Source of the DNA: Enterobacter asburiae
GTDB taxonomy: Bacteria; Pseudomonadota; Gammaproteobacteria; Enterobacterales; Enterobacteriaceae
Length of the DNA: 64,000 nt
NCBI GenBank assembly: GCA_011754535.1
Contig: JAAQVN010000001.1
Coordinates: 2,666,001-2,730,000 of the forward strand
Direction: 5' to 3'
Below, in pieces: positions 17,333-30,948 of the stretch; position 1 is the stretch's first letter, and each line of letters opens with the position of its first letter. A program made the translations under genes and the position numbers. A model generated the notes under the pieces. The model had not been told where the DNA came from. It worked only from the letters and a program-made list of their open reading frames with translations, and searched no databases.

Positions 17333-18069
17333 TGCGCCCCCTTTTTCAGTGATGCGTTGATAGCCTTAAGCGTCTCTGCCGGGTGCGCAGACTGCGTCAC
17401 CGGACGCCCGATAACCATGTAATCAACGCCTGCGGCCAACGCCTGCTCAGGCGTCATAATACGGCGCTGATCGCCCACGTCGCTGCCTGCCGGACGAATG
17501 CCCGGCGTAACCAGCTTAAACGCGTTGCCCAGCTCTGACTTGAAGCGCACCGCTTCCTGAGCAGAGCAGACGACGCCATCAAGGCCGCAGTTCTGCGTCA
17601 GACGCGCCAGGCGTTCAGCGTGCTCGGCTGGTGACAACGTCACGCCAAGGTCGCGCAAATCGCTTTCGTCCATGCTGGTCAGCACGGTGACCGCAATCAG
17701 TAATGGCGCATCGTTGCCGAACGGCAGGAGCGCTTCGCGAGCGGCTGTCATCATTCTCGCCCCGCCCGACGCGTGCACGTTGACCATCCACACACCCAGT
17801 TCCGCAGCGGCGGCAACGGCGTGCGCCGTGGTGTTCGGGATATCATGGAATTTAAGATCGAGGAAGACATCGAAACCGCGCTGCTGCAGATCGCGGACGA
17901 TTTGCGGTCCAAACAGCGTGAACATCTCTTTACCAACTTTCAGACGACAATCGCGGGGATCGATACCGTCGACAAAGGCCAGTGCAGCATCGCGCTTATT
18001 GTAATCAAGCGCGACAACAACAGGAGAATCCGTAATAACGCGGGAAGTGGAAGAAGTAACAGACGTCAT
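17329..18069 (-). CDS. pyrF: Orotidine 5'-phosphate decarboxylase
   Basis: 246 residues from ATG 18069, preceded by AAAGGG on the minus strand; the longer in-frame frame to 18162 has no support and is foreign to the family. The catalytic tetrad lies in [11 protein letters not shown] (Asp, Lys, Asp) and the phosphate-binding end is VTPGIRP and [11 protein letters not shown]. It makes UMP from OMP, the last step of de novo pyrimidine synthesis. It is in an operon with yciH. Confidence 0.98.
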   Translation of the reverse strand: MTSVTSSTSRVITDSPVVVALDYNKRDAALAFVDGIDPRDCRLKVGKEMFTLFGPQIVRDLQQRGFDVFLDLKFHDIPNTTAHAVAAAAELGVWMVNVHASGGARMMTAAREALLPFGNDAPLLIAVTVLTSMDESDLRDLGVTLSPAEHAERLARLTQNCGLDGVVCSAQEAVRFKSELGNAFKLVTPGIRPAGSDVGDQRRIMTPEQALAAGVDYMVIGRPVTQSAHPAETLKAINASLKKGAQ

Positions 18070-18252
18070 GACCAGCCCTTTTCGTCTATGGGCGCGCAGC
18101 GGCGCGGAACAGATAAACGGCCAGCATTCTACCTGCCGCCGCCCTAAATTGACAGAATCCATTTACGTGCCTGCCAGACCGACAAACCGCACGGTGCTGA
18201 GAGAGAGGTAAAACTTTAGTATGTTGTAACTAAAATGAGGGATTTTAAAAAA

Positions 18253-19422
18253 TTACTGCCCGTCAAGGCCACGAATAGGCTTGATGGTAGACCAGGCACG
18301 GCAGGAAGGACAGTGCCAGTAGAGCGTATACGCGGTAAAACCACACTTCTGACAACGGTAACGCGGTTTGCTGCGCACCTGCTCGCCAACCATGTCGCGC
18401 AGCACCATCAGGCTCTCTTTGGCGCGCCCTTCTTCCGCATCGTTAAGATGGTAATCCATCAGCTTATGGAATACGCGCATCGTGGGATGACGCTGCAGCT
18501 GACGGGTAATATAAACCTGTGCGGTGTCGCTCCCCTCATATTGCTCAACCACGTCTGAGAGCATCAGCTCAGCGGTCGCGCCGGTATTCTCTTCCACGCA
18601 ACGGCGCAGGAATGCCACCCACTCTTCCTGCTTGTCCAACTGCTGATAGCAGGTTTGCAGCATTTCAAGCGTTTCGCTGACCAGCTCTTTGTCCTGGTCA
18701 ATAACCCGCAGCAGGCTTTCAACGGCTTTAGCGTAGTCGCCGCTGGCCATAAAAACACGCCCCATCATGATAGAGATGCGCGCGCTATTGCGGTCCGCGG
18801 CGGCGCCTTTCTTCAGTAACGCCATGGCTTTATCCATGTCGTCGTTGCCCATCTGCTGTAGGGCAAGCTCGCAGTAGAAATGCGCAATTTCAACGCGCTG
18901 CTTGTCTTTACCCAGCTTCACCAGACGCTCGGCCGTATCAATGGCTTTCTGCCAGTCGCTGGTGGCCTGGTAAATCTGCAGCAACTGCTGCAGCGCGCCA
19001 ATGCGGAAATCCGTTTCATCTACCAGCTGAGTGAACATATCCTCAGCGCGATCGTACAGCCCCGCGGCCATATAGTCTCGGCCCAGCTGTTGTACCGCCA
19101 GGAGACGCTGTTCGTAAGTCAGGGACGCGCTTTCCATCAGGGTCTGGTGGATACGGATGGCGCGGTCAACCTCGCCGCGAGAGCGGAACAGGTTACCGAG
19201 AGTGAGATGGGCTTCTACGGTCCCCGTATCCTCTTTCAGCATATCGAGGAACAGATCTACCGCTTTGTCCTGCTGATTGCTCAGGAGGAAGTTCACCCCC
19301 GCAACGTAGTCGCGGGAGAGTCGGTTAGCCTCATCCTGTTTTGTTTGTTGCGCACTTCTGCGGCCCATATACCAGCCATAGGCTGCGGCTACAGGCAAAA
19401 GCAGAAACAACAACTCCAGCAT
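18253..19422 (-). CDS. lapB: LapB, regulator of LpxC proteolysis and LPS assembly
   Basis: 389 residues, formerly yciM. It has an N-terminal membrane anchor (LLFLLLPVAAAYGWYMG), then about nine TPR repeats across residues 35-350, then a rubredoxin-like metal knuckle near 357-373 with two CxxC motifs (CQKCG...CPSC). It presents LpxC to the protease FtsH together with PbgA/YejM and so sets lipopolysaccharide synthesis. It lies 6 bases downstream of lapA on the same transcript. Confidence 0.97.
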   Translation of the reverse strand: MLELLFLLLPVAAAYGWYMGRRSAQQTKQDEANRLSRDYVAGVNFLLSNQQDKAVDLFLDMLKEDTGTVEAHLTLGNLFRSRGEVDRAIRIHQTLMESASLTYEQRLLAVQQLGRDYMAAGLYDRAEDMFTQLVDETDFRIGALQQLLQIYQATSDWQKAIDTAERLVKLGKDKQRVEIAHFYCELALQQMGNDDMDKAMALLKKGAAADRNSARISIMMGRVFMASGDYAKAVESLLRVIDQDKELVSETLEMLQTCYQQLDKQEEWVAFLRRCVEENTGATAELMLSDVVEQYEGSDTAQVYITRQLQRHPTMRVFHKLMDYHLNDAEEGRAKESLMVLRDMVGEQVRSKPRYRCQKCGFTAYTLYWHCPSCRAWSTIKPIRGLDGQ

Positions 19423-19428
19423 AGTCGA

Positions 19429-19737
19429 TTATTCCTTCACGACCGGCACACCTGAGCTTTCCGGAATGTCGGACGCAGGCGCAATATTATGCTCAAGTCG
19501 TTTAATTTTACGTTCAGCGCGCGCAAGAGAAACACGAACCTTCAACCAAAACAGGCCGCAAACCAGCCAGCCTATGGCAAAGCCTGCAGCAAACAGGACC
19601 GCCAGCAGACTTGATACGCGATACTCGCCCTGCGCAAGCAGATAGTTAAACGTCACCTGCTGATCGTTTTGTGCACCCAATGTGACTGAAATGACAAAAA
19701 TCGCCAATACCAGTAAGAAAATGAGTAAATATTTCAC
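19429..19737 (-). CDS. lapA: LapA, LPS assembly membrane protein
   Basis: 102 residues from GTG 19737, formerly yciS. GTG is preferred to upstream ATG 19761 because GGGAAG precedes it at good spacing and the protein then starts MKYLLIFLLV as in E. coli. Two membrane helices (about 3-22 and 42-63) precede a basic coiled-coil tail (RAERKIKRLE). It is the operon partner of lapB. Confidence 0.95.
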   Translation of the reverse strand: MKYLLIFLLVLAIFVISVTLGAQNDQQVTFNYLLAQGEYRVSSLLAVLFAAGFAIGWLVCGLFWLKVRVSLARAERKIKRLEHNIAPASDIPESSGVPVVKE

Positions 19738-19885
19738 ATTACTTCCCGTTATGTGGTTCAAGCGAATAAAGTGTGTTCAACCCACCGCAATCAGCCTTAT
19801 AAACTACCATTTTAGCGACGGGCGCGAAACGGAAAAAGTAACGCGCACGTCATGGATTTATGGGCGAAATGCACAATATCAACCG

Positions 19886-20653
19886 TCAGGCGTCGCTTTG
19901 CTCCCTTTCGGCGATCTCTTCTTTCTCTTCAGGCGGTGGCGTGAGCGGGCCGCAGAACCGTTCTGCAAGCCAGGTTGCCAGCGTTACCAGCATCCAGGAG
20001 ATCAGCGTAGCAACCACCAGGTCCCGCGGCCAGTGCATCCCCAGCAGCAAGCGGCTGCCCATAACCCCTGTCGCCCAAACCAGTAAAATCGCGATGGTCA
20101 TCGTGCGACGTCGAGGCCAAAGCAGCCCAACGCCCAGCAACGCCCAGCTGGCCGCAAACATCGTATGACCGGAAGGAAACGCGAAACCCGTCTCTTTTTG
20201 CCAGTGCTTACGCAGGAATTTAGGAATATCTTCCTGTTCCGCAAGCTGTTCTTTCACCAGCGCACCGCGATCTTTACGCTTTAAATTGTAGAACTCATCC
20301 ACCGGAACATGGTGCGCTTTTTCCAGCCAGACGACAAAAGGTCTTGGCTCCTGAACATGATCCTTTACCCAGGACTTCACACCCTGTCCAATAACGATCG
20401 CGCCACCGAGGATAGCAAAGAGCATTAGCGCCGCGCGCAATCGAAAGCGCAAGCACCACAAGAACCAGCCGCAAAGGATGACGTGGGTAATAATTCCCCA
20501 CGGTTGCGTGACCGTTTCCGTTACCCAGTATAACGTTTTCAGCCACGTGGCATTCTGCCCCGGCTGCCACATCCAGCCGGAGACCCACACGGCCAAAGGC
20601 ATAATCAGTAAAATGGCCGCGCCTGCTGCCGTACGTCTGGCGATTGAAAGCAT
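19886..20653 (-). CDS. pgpB: Phosphatidylglycerophosphatase B
   Basis: 255 residues from ATG 20653, with AAGGAG upstream; an extension to 20686 is not supported. PAP2-superfamily membrane phosphatase with about six helices. The three active-site motifs are visible: KSWVKDHVQEPRP, PSGH in FAFPSGHTMF, and SRLLLGMHWPRD. It dephosphorylates phosphatidylglycerophosphate and undecaprenyl pyrophosphate at the inner membrane. It lies between lapA and ribA, transcribed away from ribA. Confidence 0.97.
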   Translation of the reverse strand: MLSIARRTAAGAAILLIMPLAVWVSGWMWQPGQNATWLKTLYWVTETVTQPWGIITHVILCGWFLWCLRFRLRAALMLFAILGGAIVIGQGVKSWVKDHVQEPRPFVVWLEKAHHVPVDEFYNLKRKDRGALVKEQLAEQEDIPKFLRKHWQKETGFAFPSGHTMFAASWALLGVGLLWPRRRTMTIAILLVWATGVMGSRLLLGMHWPRDLVVATLISWMLVTLATWLAERFCGPLTPPPEEKEEIAEREQSDA

Positions 20654-20850
20654 GTCTTCTCCTTTTTCGCTAAGCCTCACAATCATAACTGAAATTCATT
20701 CGATGGGTGGATATGTCGGATCGTGCGTTTAACGTTCATATAGCATGGTGCCCATTAGGCGAACGTGCTGAGCTTGTGGCAAAATGAACAAATACAGAAA
20801 GCAAAACAGGCGTAAGGCACGAAACGTGTCAGCCTACTCTGGAGAATCAC

Positions 20851-21441
20851 ATGCAGCTTAAACGTGTGGCAGAAGCCAAACTGCCAACCCCATGGGGCGA
20901 TTTCCTGATGGTGGGGTTTGAAGAACTGGCAACCGGACAGGATCATGTCGCGCTGGTCTACGGCGACATTTCAGGGCAGACGCCGGTACTGTCCCGCGTC
21001 CATTCGGAGTGTCTGACCGGCGACGCGTTGTTCAGCCTGCGCTGTGATTGCGGTTTCCAGCTCGAAGCAGCCCTTACCCATATCGCCGAAGAAGGCCGCG
21101 GCGTGCTGCTCTATCACCGTCAGGAAGGTCGTAACATTGGTCTGCTGAATAAAATCCGCGCTTATGCACTGCAGGACCAGGGTTACGATACGGTGGAAGC
21201 CAACCACCAGCTCGGTTTTGCCGCCGATGAACGCGACTTCACGCTGTGCGCCGATATGTTCAAGCTGCTGGGCGTGGACGAGGTTCGCCTGCTAACCAAT
21301 AACCCGAAAAAAGTTGAGATCCTCACCGAAGCGGGGATCAACATCGTCGAGCGCGTGCCGCTGATTGTCGGCCGCAACCCGAAAAACGCCCACTATCTCG
21401 ATACCAAAGCGGCCAAAATGGGCCATCTGCTGAAAGAGTGA
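20851..21441 (+). CDS. ribA: GTP cyclohydrolase II
   Basis: 196 residues, as in E. coli. First step of riboflavin synthesis, converting GTP to a diaminopyrimidine. The zinc-binding cysteines lie in [16 protein letters not shown], and the GTP-binding and catalytic region is [20 protein letters not shown]. Start ATG 20851 follows TGGAGAATCAC. It converges on acnA through a shared terminator. Confidence 0.98.
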   Translation: MQLKRVAEAKLPTPWGDFLMVGFEELATGQDHVALVYGDISGQTPVLSRVHSECLTGDALFSLRCDCGFQLEAALTHIAEEGRGVLLYHRQEGRNIGLLNKIRAYALQDQGYDTVEANHQLGFAADERDFTLCADMFKLLGVDEVRLLTNNPKKVEILTEAGINIVERVPLIVGRNPKNAHYLDTKAAKMGHLLKE

Positions 21442-21445
21442 GAGT

Positions 21446-21477
21446 AAAAAGCCCGGCACAAATGCCGGGCTTTTTTT
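21446..21477. terminator. Bidirectional terminator ribA/acnA
   Basis: AAAAAGCCCGGCA, loop CAAA, TGCCGGGCTTTTTTT: the stem is 21451-21458 with 21463-21470, flanked by A and T runs, so it can work in both directions for the convergent genes. Confidence 0.95.
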
Positions 21478-21478
21478 A

Positions 21479-24154
<2,676 letters not shown>

Positions 24155-24280
24155 AAGCTCCTCCTTAATTACAGAGATGTCCTGACAATCATCAGGGCCG
24201 TAATTAAAGATAACACAAAGATGTCGTAACGTTTTGATAACAACCCGAATTGATAAATTTAGGAATGGTCCAGAGGAGAG

Positions 24281-24310
24281 CAAAACAAAAAACCCCGCCG
24301 CAGCGAGGTT
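24281..24310 (-). terminator. Terminator upstream of acnA
   Basis: On the minus strand AACCTCGC, loop TGCG, GCGGGGTT (one G-T pair) followed by TTTTGTTTTG. It ends the ymiA-yciX-small-protein transcript before acnA. Confidence 0.8.
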
Positions 24311-24317
24311 TTATCAT

Positions 24318-24419
24318 TTAGTGGATGGCCAGCCAGATGAGCTGACTCCAGAACAGAATCGACAGGGTAAAAACGCCGATCCATGACCAGTATTTTTGAG
24401 ACATCATGTTATTCATCAT
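24318..24419 (-). CDS. ymiC: Small single-helix membrane protein (YmiC-like)
   Basis: 33 residues from ATG 24419 (ATG 24416 also possible) to TAA 24318. It begins MMNNMMSQKYWSW and consists mainly of one hydrophobic helix ending in LIWLAIH. It lies just upstream of acnA, where E. coli carries a tiny membrane protein that I believe is named YmiC; the symbol is from memory and position. The ribosome-binding site is weak (GGTG). A terminator follows directly after the stop, as expected of a real gene. Confidence 0.6.
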   Translation of the reverse strand: MMNNMMSQKYWSWIGVFTLSILFWSQLIWLAIH

Positions 24420-24553
24420 AGGGACACCAGGCATTATTTATTAAACATTCCGAGGCAGGTCCTCGTGCTATATTGCTGATGTGTATTTATTAAAGAGTAC
24501 AAAGGTGCACAATCATTATTCAGACTAACTGCATCATTACGCAATAAACTAAA

Positions 24554-24724
24554 TTATTGTTTTTTGGGTTCGTCTTCCGCGAACACATCAATAAAAGCCT
24601 GCTGCTGCGGCGTCAGTTTCCAGGACGCTGGCACAGCTGTCGCAGGGGCTTTGCGTCCTTTGTGAACAGTATCATGATGCTGACACATCCGTTTTGCCGT
24701 TTCTGTACGTACCGTCACTGCCAT
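24554..24724 (-). CDS. yciX: YciX-like small protein
   Basis: 56 residues from ATG 24724, two bases after the ymiA stop. It has a basic N-terminal half and a C-terminal segment WKLTPQQQAFIDVFAEDEPKK. E. coli carries yciX at this position between ymiA and acnA, and the length agrees. The function is unknown. The name rests on position and length more than on sequence. Confidence 0.7.
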   Translation of the reverse strand: MAVTVRTETAKRMCQHHDTVHKGRKAPATAVPASWKLTPQQQAFIDVFAEDEPKKQ

Positions 24725-24726
24725 AT

Positions 24727-24867
24727 TCAACCCCAATATTTCCAGGCCAGGAGAGCAACCATCACCCAGAACAGGGCGGAAACGAGAAAGACCGCCAGCC
24801 AGGCTTTACGCTTGAGCGCAGGATCCCTTTGCGGTTCTTCACTTCCTGAAGGCATTGCTAACCTCAT
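24727..24867 (-). CDS. ymiA: YmiA, small membrane protein
   Basis: 46 residues from ATG 24867, the same length as E. coli YmiA and beginning MRLAMPSG as it does; ATG 24855 is an inner alternative. Basic and polar residues 8-22 precede one membrane helix (AWLAVFLVSALFWVMVALLAW). The function is unknown. It is the first gene of a small cluster with yciX, downstream of cysB. Confidence 0.88.
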   Translation of the reverse strand: MRLAMPSGSEEPQRDPALKRKAWLAVFLVSALFWVMVALLAWKYWG

Positions 24868-25205
24868 ACAATCGATATCGCTTATCATTTAGGACCAAAC
24901 AATTGGTACAATTAATCATCTGTTGAGATAAATCCTAAAGAAACTTTAGCCGAAAAGCCAGTGAATTTACGCATCAGGAGGCATGAAATATTCAATCTTT
25001 TGACCAGAAATAAATATTTGAAAAGAAAAATTTGCGTAGCCGTTAATTAGTTTCTATTTTTGTCGCCAATTCACGACATTAAAACCACACAAATTAAAAG
25101 GATAATGGCAATATATGGCAGGGAAAGTGCAGATGATGATAATTCTAATTTAGCTTTAAGCCGATATTTCGGTATCTTTCCCTCAGGGAAAGATACCGGG
25201 TGTGA
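24868..25205. other. Intergenic region ymiA to cysB
   Basis: 338 A+T-rich bases without a convincing gene. It should contain the promoter of ymiA and the end of the cysB transcript. The only clear structure is the hairpin at 25170-25198. Confidence 0.6.
25170..25198 (-). terminator. Long hairpin after cysB
   Basis: A perfect 13-bp stem (25170-25182 with 25186-25198) and a 3-base loop, starting 7 bases after the cysB stop. On the minus strand the bases after it are GAAATATCGGC, with no T-run, so it may protect or process the 3' end rather than terminate alone. Confidence 0.5.
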
Positions 25206-26195
<990 letters not shown>

Positions 26196-26314
26196 TTAGC
26201 GCACGCGGTCAATCGCTTAAGACGATTTGATAATAAGAAAAGGGTTAACTATAACCACTATATCATTTATAGCCCGACTGTATAGTACGGAACAAAAAAT
26301 AATAATAAGGTAAT

Positions 26315-26342
26315 AAAAAAGGGCCGGATGTCCGGCCCTTTT
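26315..26342 (-). terminator. Terminator of topA
   Basis: AAGGGCCGGA (26319-26328), loop TG, TCCGGCCCTT (26331-26340), flanked by A6 and T4. On the minus strand a TTTTTTATTACC tail follows. It lies 25 bases after the topA stop. Confidence 0.92.
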
Positions 26343-26367
26343 ACAGGTAAGTTACGGTTAAGGAAGA

Positions 26368-28965
26368 TTATTTCTTGCCTTCAACCCATTTACCATCGAC
26401 ATAGAAGGCGGACCATCCGGTCGCTTTACCCTCTTTCTCTGCCGCCACGTACTGCTGCTTCGTTTTACGGCTAAAACGGACCACCGTCTTATTGCCTTCG
26501 GGATCCTGCTGTGGCGCATCGGCCAGATAACGCAGTTTTTCAGGCAGGCGATCGCGGAAGCGATACAGCTCTTCCACCAGCGGCGCACGCGTTTCACGCG
26601 ATTTTGGGAAGGTGTTCGCGGCCAGGAAGACTCCTGCTGCGCCATCACGCAGCACGAAGTACGCGTCGGATTTCTCACACGGCAGTTCTGGCAGCGGAAC
26701 CGGATCTTCCTTCGGCGGAGCCACTTCACCGTTACGCAGTATCTTACGCGTGTTCTTACACTCGTCGTTGGTGCACGCCATGTACTTACCGAAACGCCCC
26801 ATTTTCAGGTGCATTTCAGAGCCACACTTCTCGCACTCCACGATCGGGCCGTCATAGCCTTTAATGCGGAACTCGCCCTCTTCGATCTCATACCCGTCAC
26901 AGGTTGGGTTATTACCGCAAACGTGCAGTTTGCGTTTAGGATCGATCAGGTAGCTGTCCATCGCCGTGCCGCATTTTTTGCAGCGGCGCTTGGCGCGCAG
27001 GGCGTTAGTCTCCGCATCATCACCCTCCAGCACGTTGAGAACTTCGTTCTCCGGCACCAGGTTGATGGTGGTTTTGCAGCGCTCTTTTGGCGGCAGCGCG
27101 TAGCCTGAACAGCCCAGGAAGACGCCTGTTGTCGCGGTACGGATACCCATCTTACGGCCACAGGTCGGGCAGTCGATGCTGGTAAGAACCATCTGGTTAG
27201 GCAGCATGCCGCCCTCTTCAGGATCTTTCTCCGCTTTCTCAAGCTGGTTGGTAAAGTCGCTGAAAAAACTGTCGAGAACCTTCTTCCACTCAGCCTTGTG
27301 GCTGGCCACCTCGTCGAGGCTGTCTTCCATCTGCGCGGTGAAGTCATAGTTCATCAATTCGCGGAAGTTAGCTTCCAGACGGTCGGTGACAATCTCACCC
27401 ATTTTTTCGGCATAGAAACGGCGGTTTTCTACGCGAACGTAACCGCGGTCCTGAATGGTCGAGATGATTGACGCGTAGGTTGACGGACGACCAATTCCGC
27501 GTTTTTCCAGCTCTTTAACCAGCGACGCTTCACTAAAGCGCGCAGGCGGCTTGGTGAAGTGCTGGGCCGGAACCAGATCGACAAGCGACAACTCGTCGCC
27601 TTTGTTTACCGCAGGCAGCGTACGGTCTTCATCACCTTTACGCAGCGCAGGCATCACTTTCGTCCAGCCGTCGAAGCGCAGGATACGGCCGCGCGCTTTC
27701 AGACGGAAATCGCCCGCGCCAACGGTCAGCGTAGTGGAGTCGTACTTCGCCGGCGTCATCTGACACGCGACGAACTGACGCCAGATCAACTGATACAGCT
27801 TCTGGGCGTCGGCTTCCATATCTTTCAGCGACTCGGCAAGCACAGAGACATCAGAAGGGCGAATCGCTTCGTGCGCTTCCTGAGAATTCTCTTTGCTGGC
27901 GAACTGGTTGGCGCTCTCCGGCAGGTATTTTTTACCAAAGTTGTCGCTGATATAGCCGCGCACCATGTTCACCGCGTCCTGGCTCAGGTTCGTTGAGTCA
28001 GTACGCATGTAGGTGATGTAACCTGCTTCATACAAACGCTGAGCCATCATCATGGTTTTCTTCACGCCGTAGCCCAGACGGGTGCTCGCCGCCTGTTGCA
28101 GTGTGGACGTGATAAACGGCGCGCCAGGCTTGCTGCTGGTCGGCTTATCTTCGCGTTCCAGCACCTGATATCGCGCTTTTTCCAGCAGCGCCACGGCGGC
28201 CATGGTCTGGTCGCGGTTTTCAGGGCGGAAAGGCTTATCGTTGTGATGGCTGACCTGCAGCGGCAGCGCGTCACCGCCCGGGGTGGTGACGTTGGCGTCA
28301 ACTTCCCAGAACTCTTCCGGCACGAAGGCTTTAATTTCGCGTTCACGCTCAACGACAAGACGCACGGCTACCGACTGCACGCGTCCCGCAGACAGGCCGC
28401 GGGCAATCTTTTTCCACAACAGTGGAGAAACCATGTAACCCACAACGCGGTCCATAAAGCGACGCGCCTGCTGGGCGTTTACACGGTCGATATTCAGCTC
28501 GCCCGGCTTCTCAAACGCCTGACGAATCGCATTCTTTGTAATTTCGTTAAACACTACACGGCTGTAGCGTTTGTCATCTCCCCCGATCACTTCCCGCAGG
28601 TGCCACGCAATGGCTTCCCCTTCGCGGTCAAGGTCGGTTGCGAGATAGATGTGGTCTGCTTTTTCAGCAAGCTGCTTCAGCTCGTTAACGACTTTTTCTT
28701 TCCCGGGCAGCACTTCATATTGTGCATCCCAGTTGTGCCATGGGTTAACACCCATGCGGTTGACAAGCGCGCTACGTTCATCCTTTTTAGGCTTTTTAGC
28801 CCCTTTGGTGGAGGTAGAGTCTGCGCTCTTTTTGCTGGCTGAGCCACTGGTCGGCAAATCGCGGATGTGACCAACGCTGGACTTAACCACGTAGTCATTA
28901 CCCAGATACTTATTGATCGTTTTGGCTTTTGCCGGGGACTCAACGATGACGAGAGCTTTACCCAT
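26368..28965 (-). CDS. topA: DNA topoisomerase I
   Basis: 865 residues from ATG 28965, as in E. coli; an ATG six bases upstream is the alternative. Toprim domain with [12 protein letters not shown] and [14 protein letters not shown], active-site tyrosine in [10 protein letters not shown] (about residue 319), and a C-terminal part with three four-cysteine zinc ribbons ([26 protein letters not shown]). It relaxes negative supercoils behind polymerase. Orientation and neighbours are as in E. coli, upstream of cysB. Confidence 0.98.
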   Translation of the reverse strand: MGKALVIVESPAKAKTINKYLGNDYVVKSSVGHIRDLPTSGSASKKSADSTSTKGAKKPKKDERSALVNRMGVNPWHNWDAQYEVLPGKEKVVNELKQLAEKADHIYLATDLDREGEAIAWHLREVIGGDDKRYSRVVFNEITKNAIRQAFEKPGELNIDRVNAQQARRFMDRVVGYMVSPLLWKKIARGLSAGRVQSVAVRLVVEREREIKAFVPEEFWEVDANVTTPGGDALPLQVSHHNDKPFRPENRDQTMAAVALLEKARYQVLEREDKPTSSKPGAPFITSTLQQAASTRLGYGVKKTMMMAQRLYEAGYITYMRTDSTNLSQDAVNMVRGYISDNFGKKYLPESANQFASKENSQEAHEAIRPSDVSVLAESLKDMEADAQKLYQLIWRQFVACQMTPAKYDSTTLTVGAGDFRLKARGRILRFDGWTKVMPALRKGDEDRTLPAVNKGDELSLVDLVPAQHFTKPPARFSEASLVKELEKRGIGRPSTYASIISTIQDRGYVRVENRRFYAEKMGEIVTDRLEANFRELMNYDFTAQMEDSLDEVASHKAEWKKVLDSFFSDFTNQLEKAEKDPEEGGMLPNQMVLTSIDCPTCGRKMGIRTATTGVFLGCSGYALPPKERCKTTINLVPENEVLNVLEGDDAETNALRAKRRCKKCGTAMDSYLIDPKRKLHVCGNNPTCDGYEIEEGEFRIKGYDGPIVECEKCGSEMHLKMGRFGKYMACTNDECKNTRKILRNGEVAPPKEDPVPLPELPCEKSDAYFVLRDGAAGVFLAANTFPKSRETRAPLVEELYRFRDRLPEKLRYLADAPQQDPEGNKTVVRFSRKTKQQYVAAEKEGKATGWSAFYVDGKWVEGKK

Positions 28966-29364
28966 ATTCACCTTTACCTAATTTAATTCTTCCAGGAATA
29001 CGCCGCACGTTGATTTCCCTTCCGCTGACGACGAGCCAATGATATTGCGACTGCGTCAGGGGATATCAACCCCTATGTCTTACCGAACGTCAGAATGACG
29101 ACATCCAGGTCATTGAGTTATCGGGTATTTTTCTCACATCTCGTATAATTCGTGACGAATTCCCGGTCGAATGTCAAGCAATTCTGTTGCCAGAATGACG
29201 AAAGCGCACACTCTACCTGATAAAATTCGTTACGCAACTTTATTAGCATGCAAAAGCAAATCCCGCCAACCTGCCCTCTGCACCTTATCCCCTCACATTA
29301 CAGGGAAAATTTGCCCCCAAAGCGCCCCCGGCGTAGACTATTGTCACTGTTTAAGGAGTGGATT
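28966..29364. promoter_or_regulatory. Divergent topA/yciN promoter region
   Basis: 399 bases without a supported gene. It holds the topA promoters (leftward) and that of yciN (rightward). TATAAT at 29144-29149 on the plus strand is the best -10 but has no good -35 and lies 215 bases before yciN. E. coli topA has several supercoiling-sensitive promoters here; I could not assign them individually. Confidence 0.45.
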
Positions 29365-29616
29365 ATGCAGAATACGACCCAACCTATTGACCGAGCCTCT
29401 CTGCTTATCGAAGCAAACAAGCTTATTCGTGACCATGAAGATACGCTCGCCGGCATTGAAGCCACCGGCGTTGAGCAGCGTAATGGCGTGCTGGTTTTCA
29501 GCGGTGAATACTTCCTTGACGAGCAGGGGTTACCGACCCCGAAAAGCACCGCCGTGTTTAATATGTTCAAATACCTGGCGCATACGCTTTCAGAAAAATA
29601 TCACCTGGTCGATTAA
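29365..29616 (+). CDS. yciN: YciN, DUF2498 protein
   Basis: 83 residues from ATG 29365, preceded by AAGGAG at 29353-29358. It matches the E. coli YciN protein in length and in the phrases [13 protein letters not shown] and [21 protein letters not shown] longer in-frame reading to 29248 lacks a ribosome-binding site. Small soluble protein of unknown function. Confidence 0.95.
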   Translation: MQNTTQPIDRASLLIEANKLIRDHEDTLAGIEATGVEQRNGVLVFSGEYFLDEQGLPTPKSTAVFNMFKYLAHTLSEKYHLVD

Positions 29617-29620
29617 TGCA

Positions 29621-29650
29621 AAACGCGAGGCAGATGCCTCGCGTTTTTGT
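29621..29650. terminator. Bidirectional terminator yciN/sohB
   Basis: AAACGCGAGGCA (29621-29632), loop GA, TGCCTCGCGTTT (29635-29646), then TTGTTT. It sits between the convergent yciN and sohB genes. Confidence 0.93.
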
Positions 29651-30697
29651 TTACAGCAGCGGTTTTTGTCCGCGCTGTAGCCAGCGAAGCAGCAGGCGGT
29701 CCGCGCTTTCCGCCGCACTGTTGGTAAAGCGGTCCATCAGTCGTTTGCGCTGGGTAAAGCGCACGCCTACCAGTTCACGGCCTTCCATCAGGTTGAGCAG
29801 CAGGTCATCGCTGGTACCCACTTCATCCACCAGCCCTTTTTCCTGCGCCTGAATGCCGTACCAGTGCTCACCGGTCGCCACCTGTTCAATATCCAGCGTT
29901 GGGCGCATGCGGTGTACGAAGTCTTTAAACAGATGGTGGGTTTCATTCAGATCTTCACGGAATTTTTGACGCCCCTCTTCCGTGTTTTCACCCAGCAGCG
30001 TCAGGGTGCGTTTGTACTGACCTGCCGTGTGGAGTTCGATATCAATCTCTTTATTTTTCAGGAAGCGGTTAAAGTTAGGGATCTGTGCGACCACGCCAAT
30101 TGAACCAATGATGGAAAACGGCGCCGCAACAATTTTGTCCGCCACACAGGCCATCATATAGCCACCGCTCGCCGCGACTTTATCCACCGCCACGGTAAGC
30201 GGGATCTGCTTCTCTCGCAGGCGCTGCAGTTGTGAGGCGGCCAGCCCGTAACCGTGAACCACCCCGCCCGGGCTCTCAAGACGCACCACGACCTGATCCT
30301 GAGGCGTTGCCACAGCCAGCACGGCAGTCACCTCTTCGCGCAGCGAGGCGACTTCATGCGCATCCATGCTGCCTTTGAAATCGAGCACATAGACGCGAGG
30401 TTTTGCGTCAGACTGTGGCGTCGCGAGCTTCGCTTTCGCCTTCGCGGCTTTGGCTTCCTGCTTATGCTTTTTCTTCTGGGCTTTCAGCCACAGCTTTTGT
30501 TGATGACTATCAAGCAGCGAGAGGGACATCTCTTCCTGCATCTCTTTATACTGTTCGCTCAGGCGGGTAATGCGTAACTCCCCACGCTGACGCTTGCGCT
30601 GCGTCAGGTTAACAATCAGAACGGCAACCACCGCAATGGCAATTACCACCGTCGCGATTTTGGCCAAAAACAACCCATATTGAGAAAGTAATTCCAC
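29651..30697 (-). CDS. sohB: SohB, inner-membrane S49 peptidase
   Basis: 348 residues from GTG 30697, with AAGGTGGA upstream; GTG 30706 is an alternative that would lie inside this Shine-Dalgarno sequence. One N-terminal membrane helix (about 8-30), a basic Ala/Lys-rich coiled segment (about 70-95), then a signal-peptide-peptidase-A type domain with catalytic Ser in AASGGYMMA and Lys in HTAGQYKRTLT. Known as a multicopy suppressor of htrA/degP loss; substrates are uncertain. It diverges from yciK. Confidence 0.96.
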   Translation of the reverse strand: MELLSQYGLFLAKIATVVIAIAVVAVLIVNLTQRKRQRGELRITRLSEQYKEMQEEMSLSLLDSHQQKLWLKAQKKKHKQEAKAAKAKAKLATPQSDAKPRVYVLDFKGSMDAHEVASLREEVTAVLAVATPQDQVVVRLESPGGVVHGYGLAASQLQRLREKQIPLTVAVDKVAASGGYMMACVADKIVAAPFSIIGSIGVVAQIPNFNRFLKNKEIDIELHTAGQYKRTLTLLGENTEEGRQKFREDLNETHHLFKDFVHRMRPTLDIEQVATGEHWYGIQAQEKGLVDEVGTSDDLLLNLMEGRELVGVRFTQRKRLMDRFTNSAAESADRLLLRWLQRGQKPLL

Positions 30698-30948
30698 GCG
30701 TTCCACCTTGATTTAACCACGAATCTTTCACGGCAGTGTACAACAGCCCTGCCTCTGCGTCTCGCCCGTGACATTACCTCTGCGAACCGTCTTCAGGAAT
30801 CCCCGCGCTGCGGTTTAAATATTTGCAAATTGTTAATTTTACAGTAATACGTCCTGTAGACTGATTGAATTCTCACGCTAATTCGGGCATAAAGCCGAAA
30901 AGTCATTATGAAGGCGTGATTGAGATACCGTGCGCCTGAGGAGTCACC

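Noticed and set aside
28096..28842. 248-codon plus-strand frame opposite topA
   Set aside because: It is antisense to conserved topA, with no ribosome-binding site and no domain.
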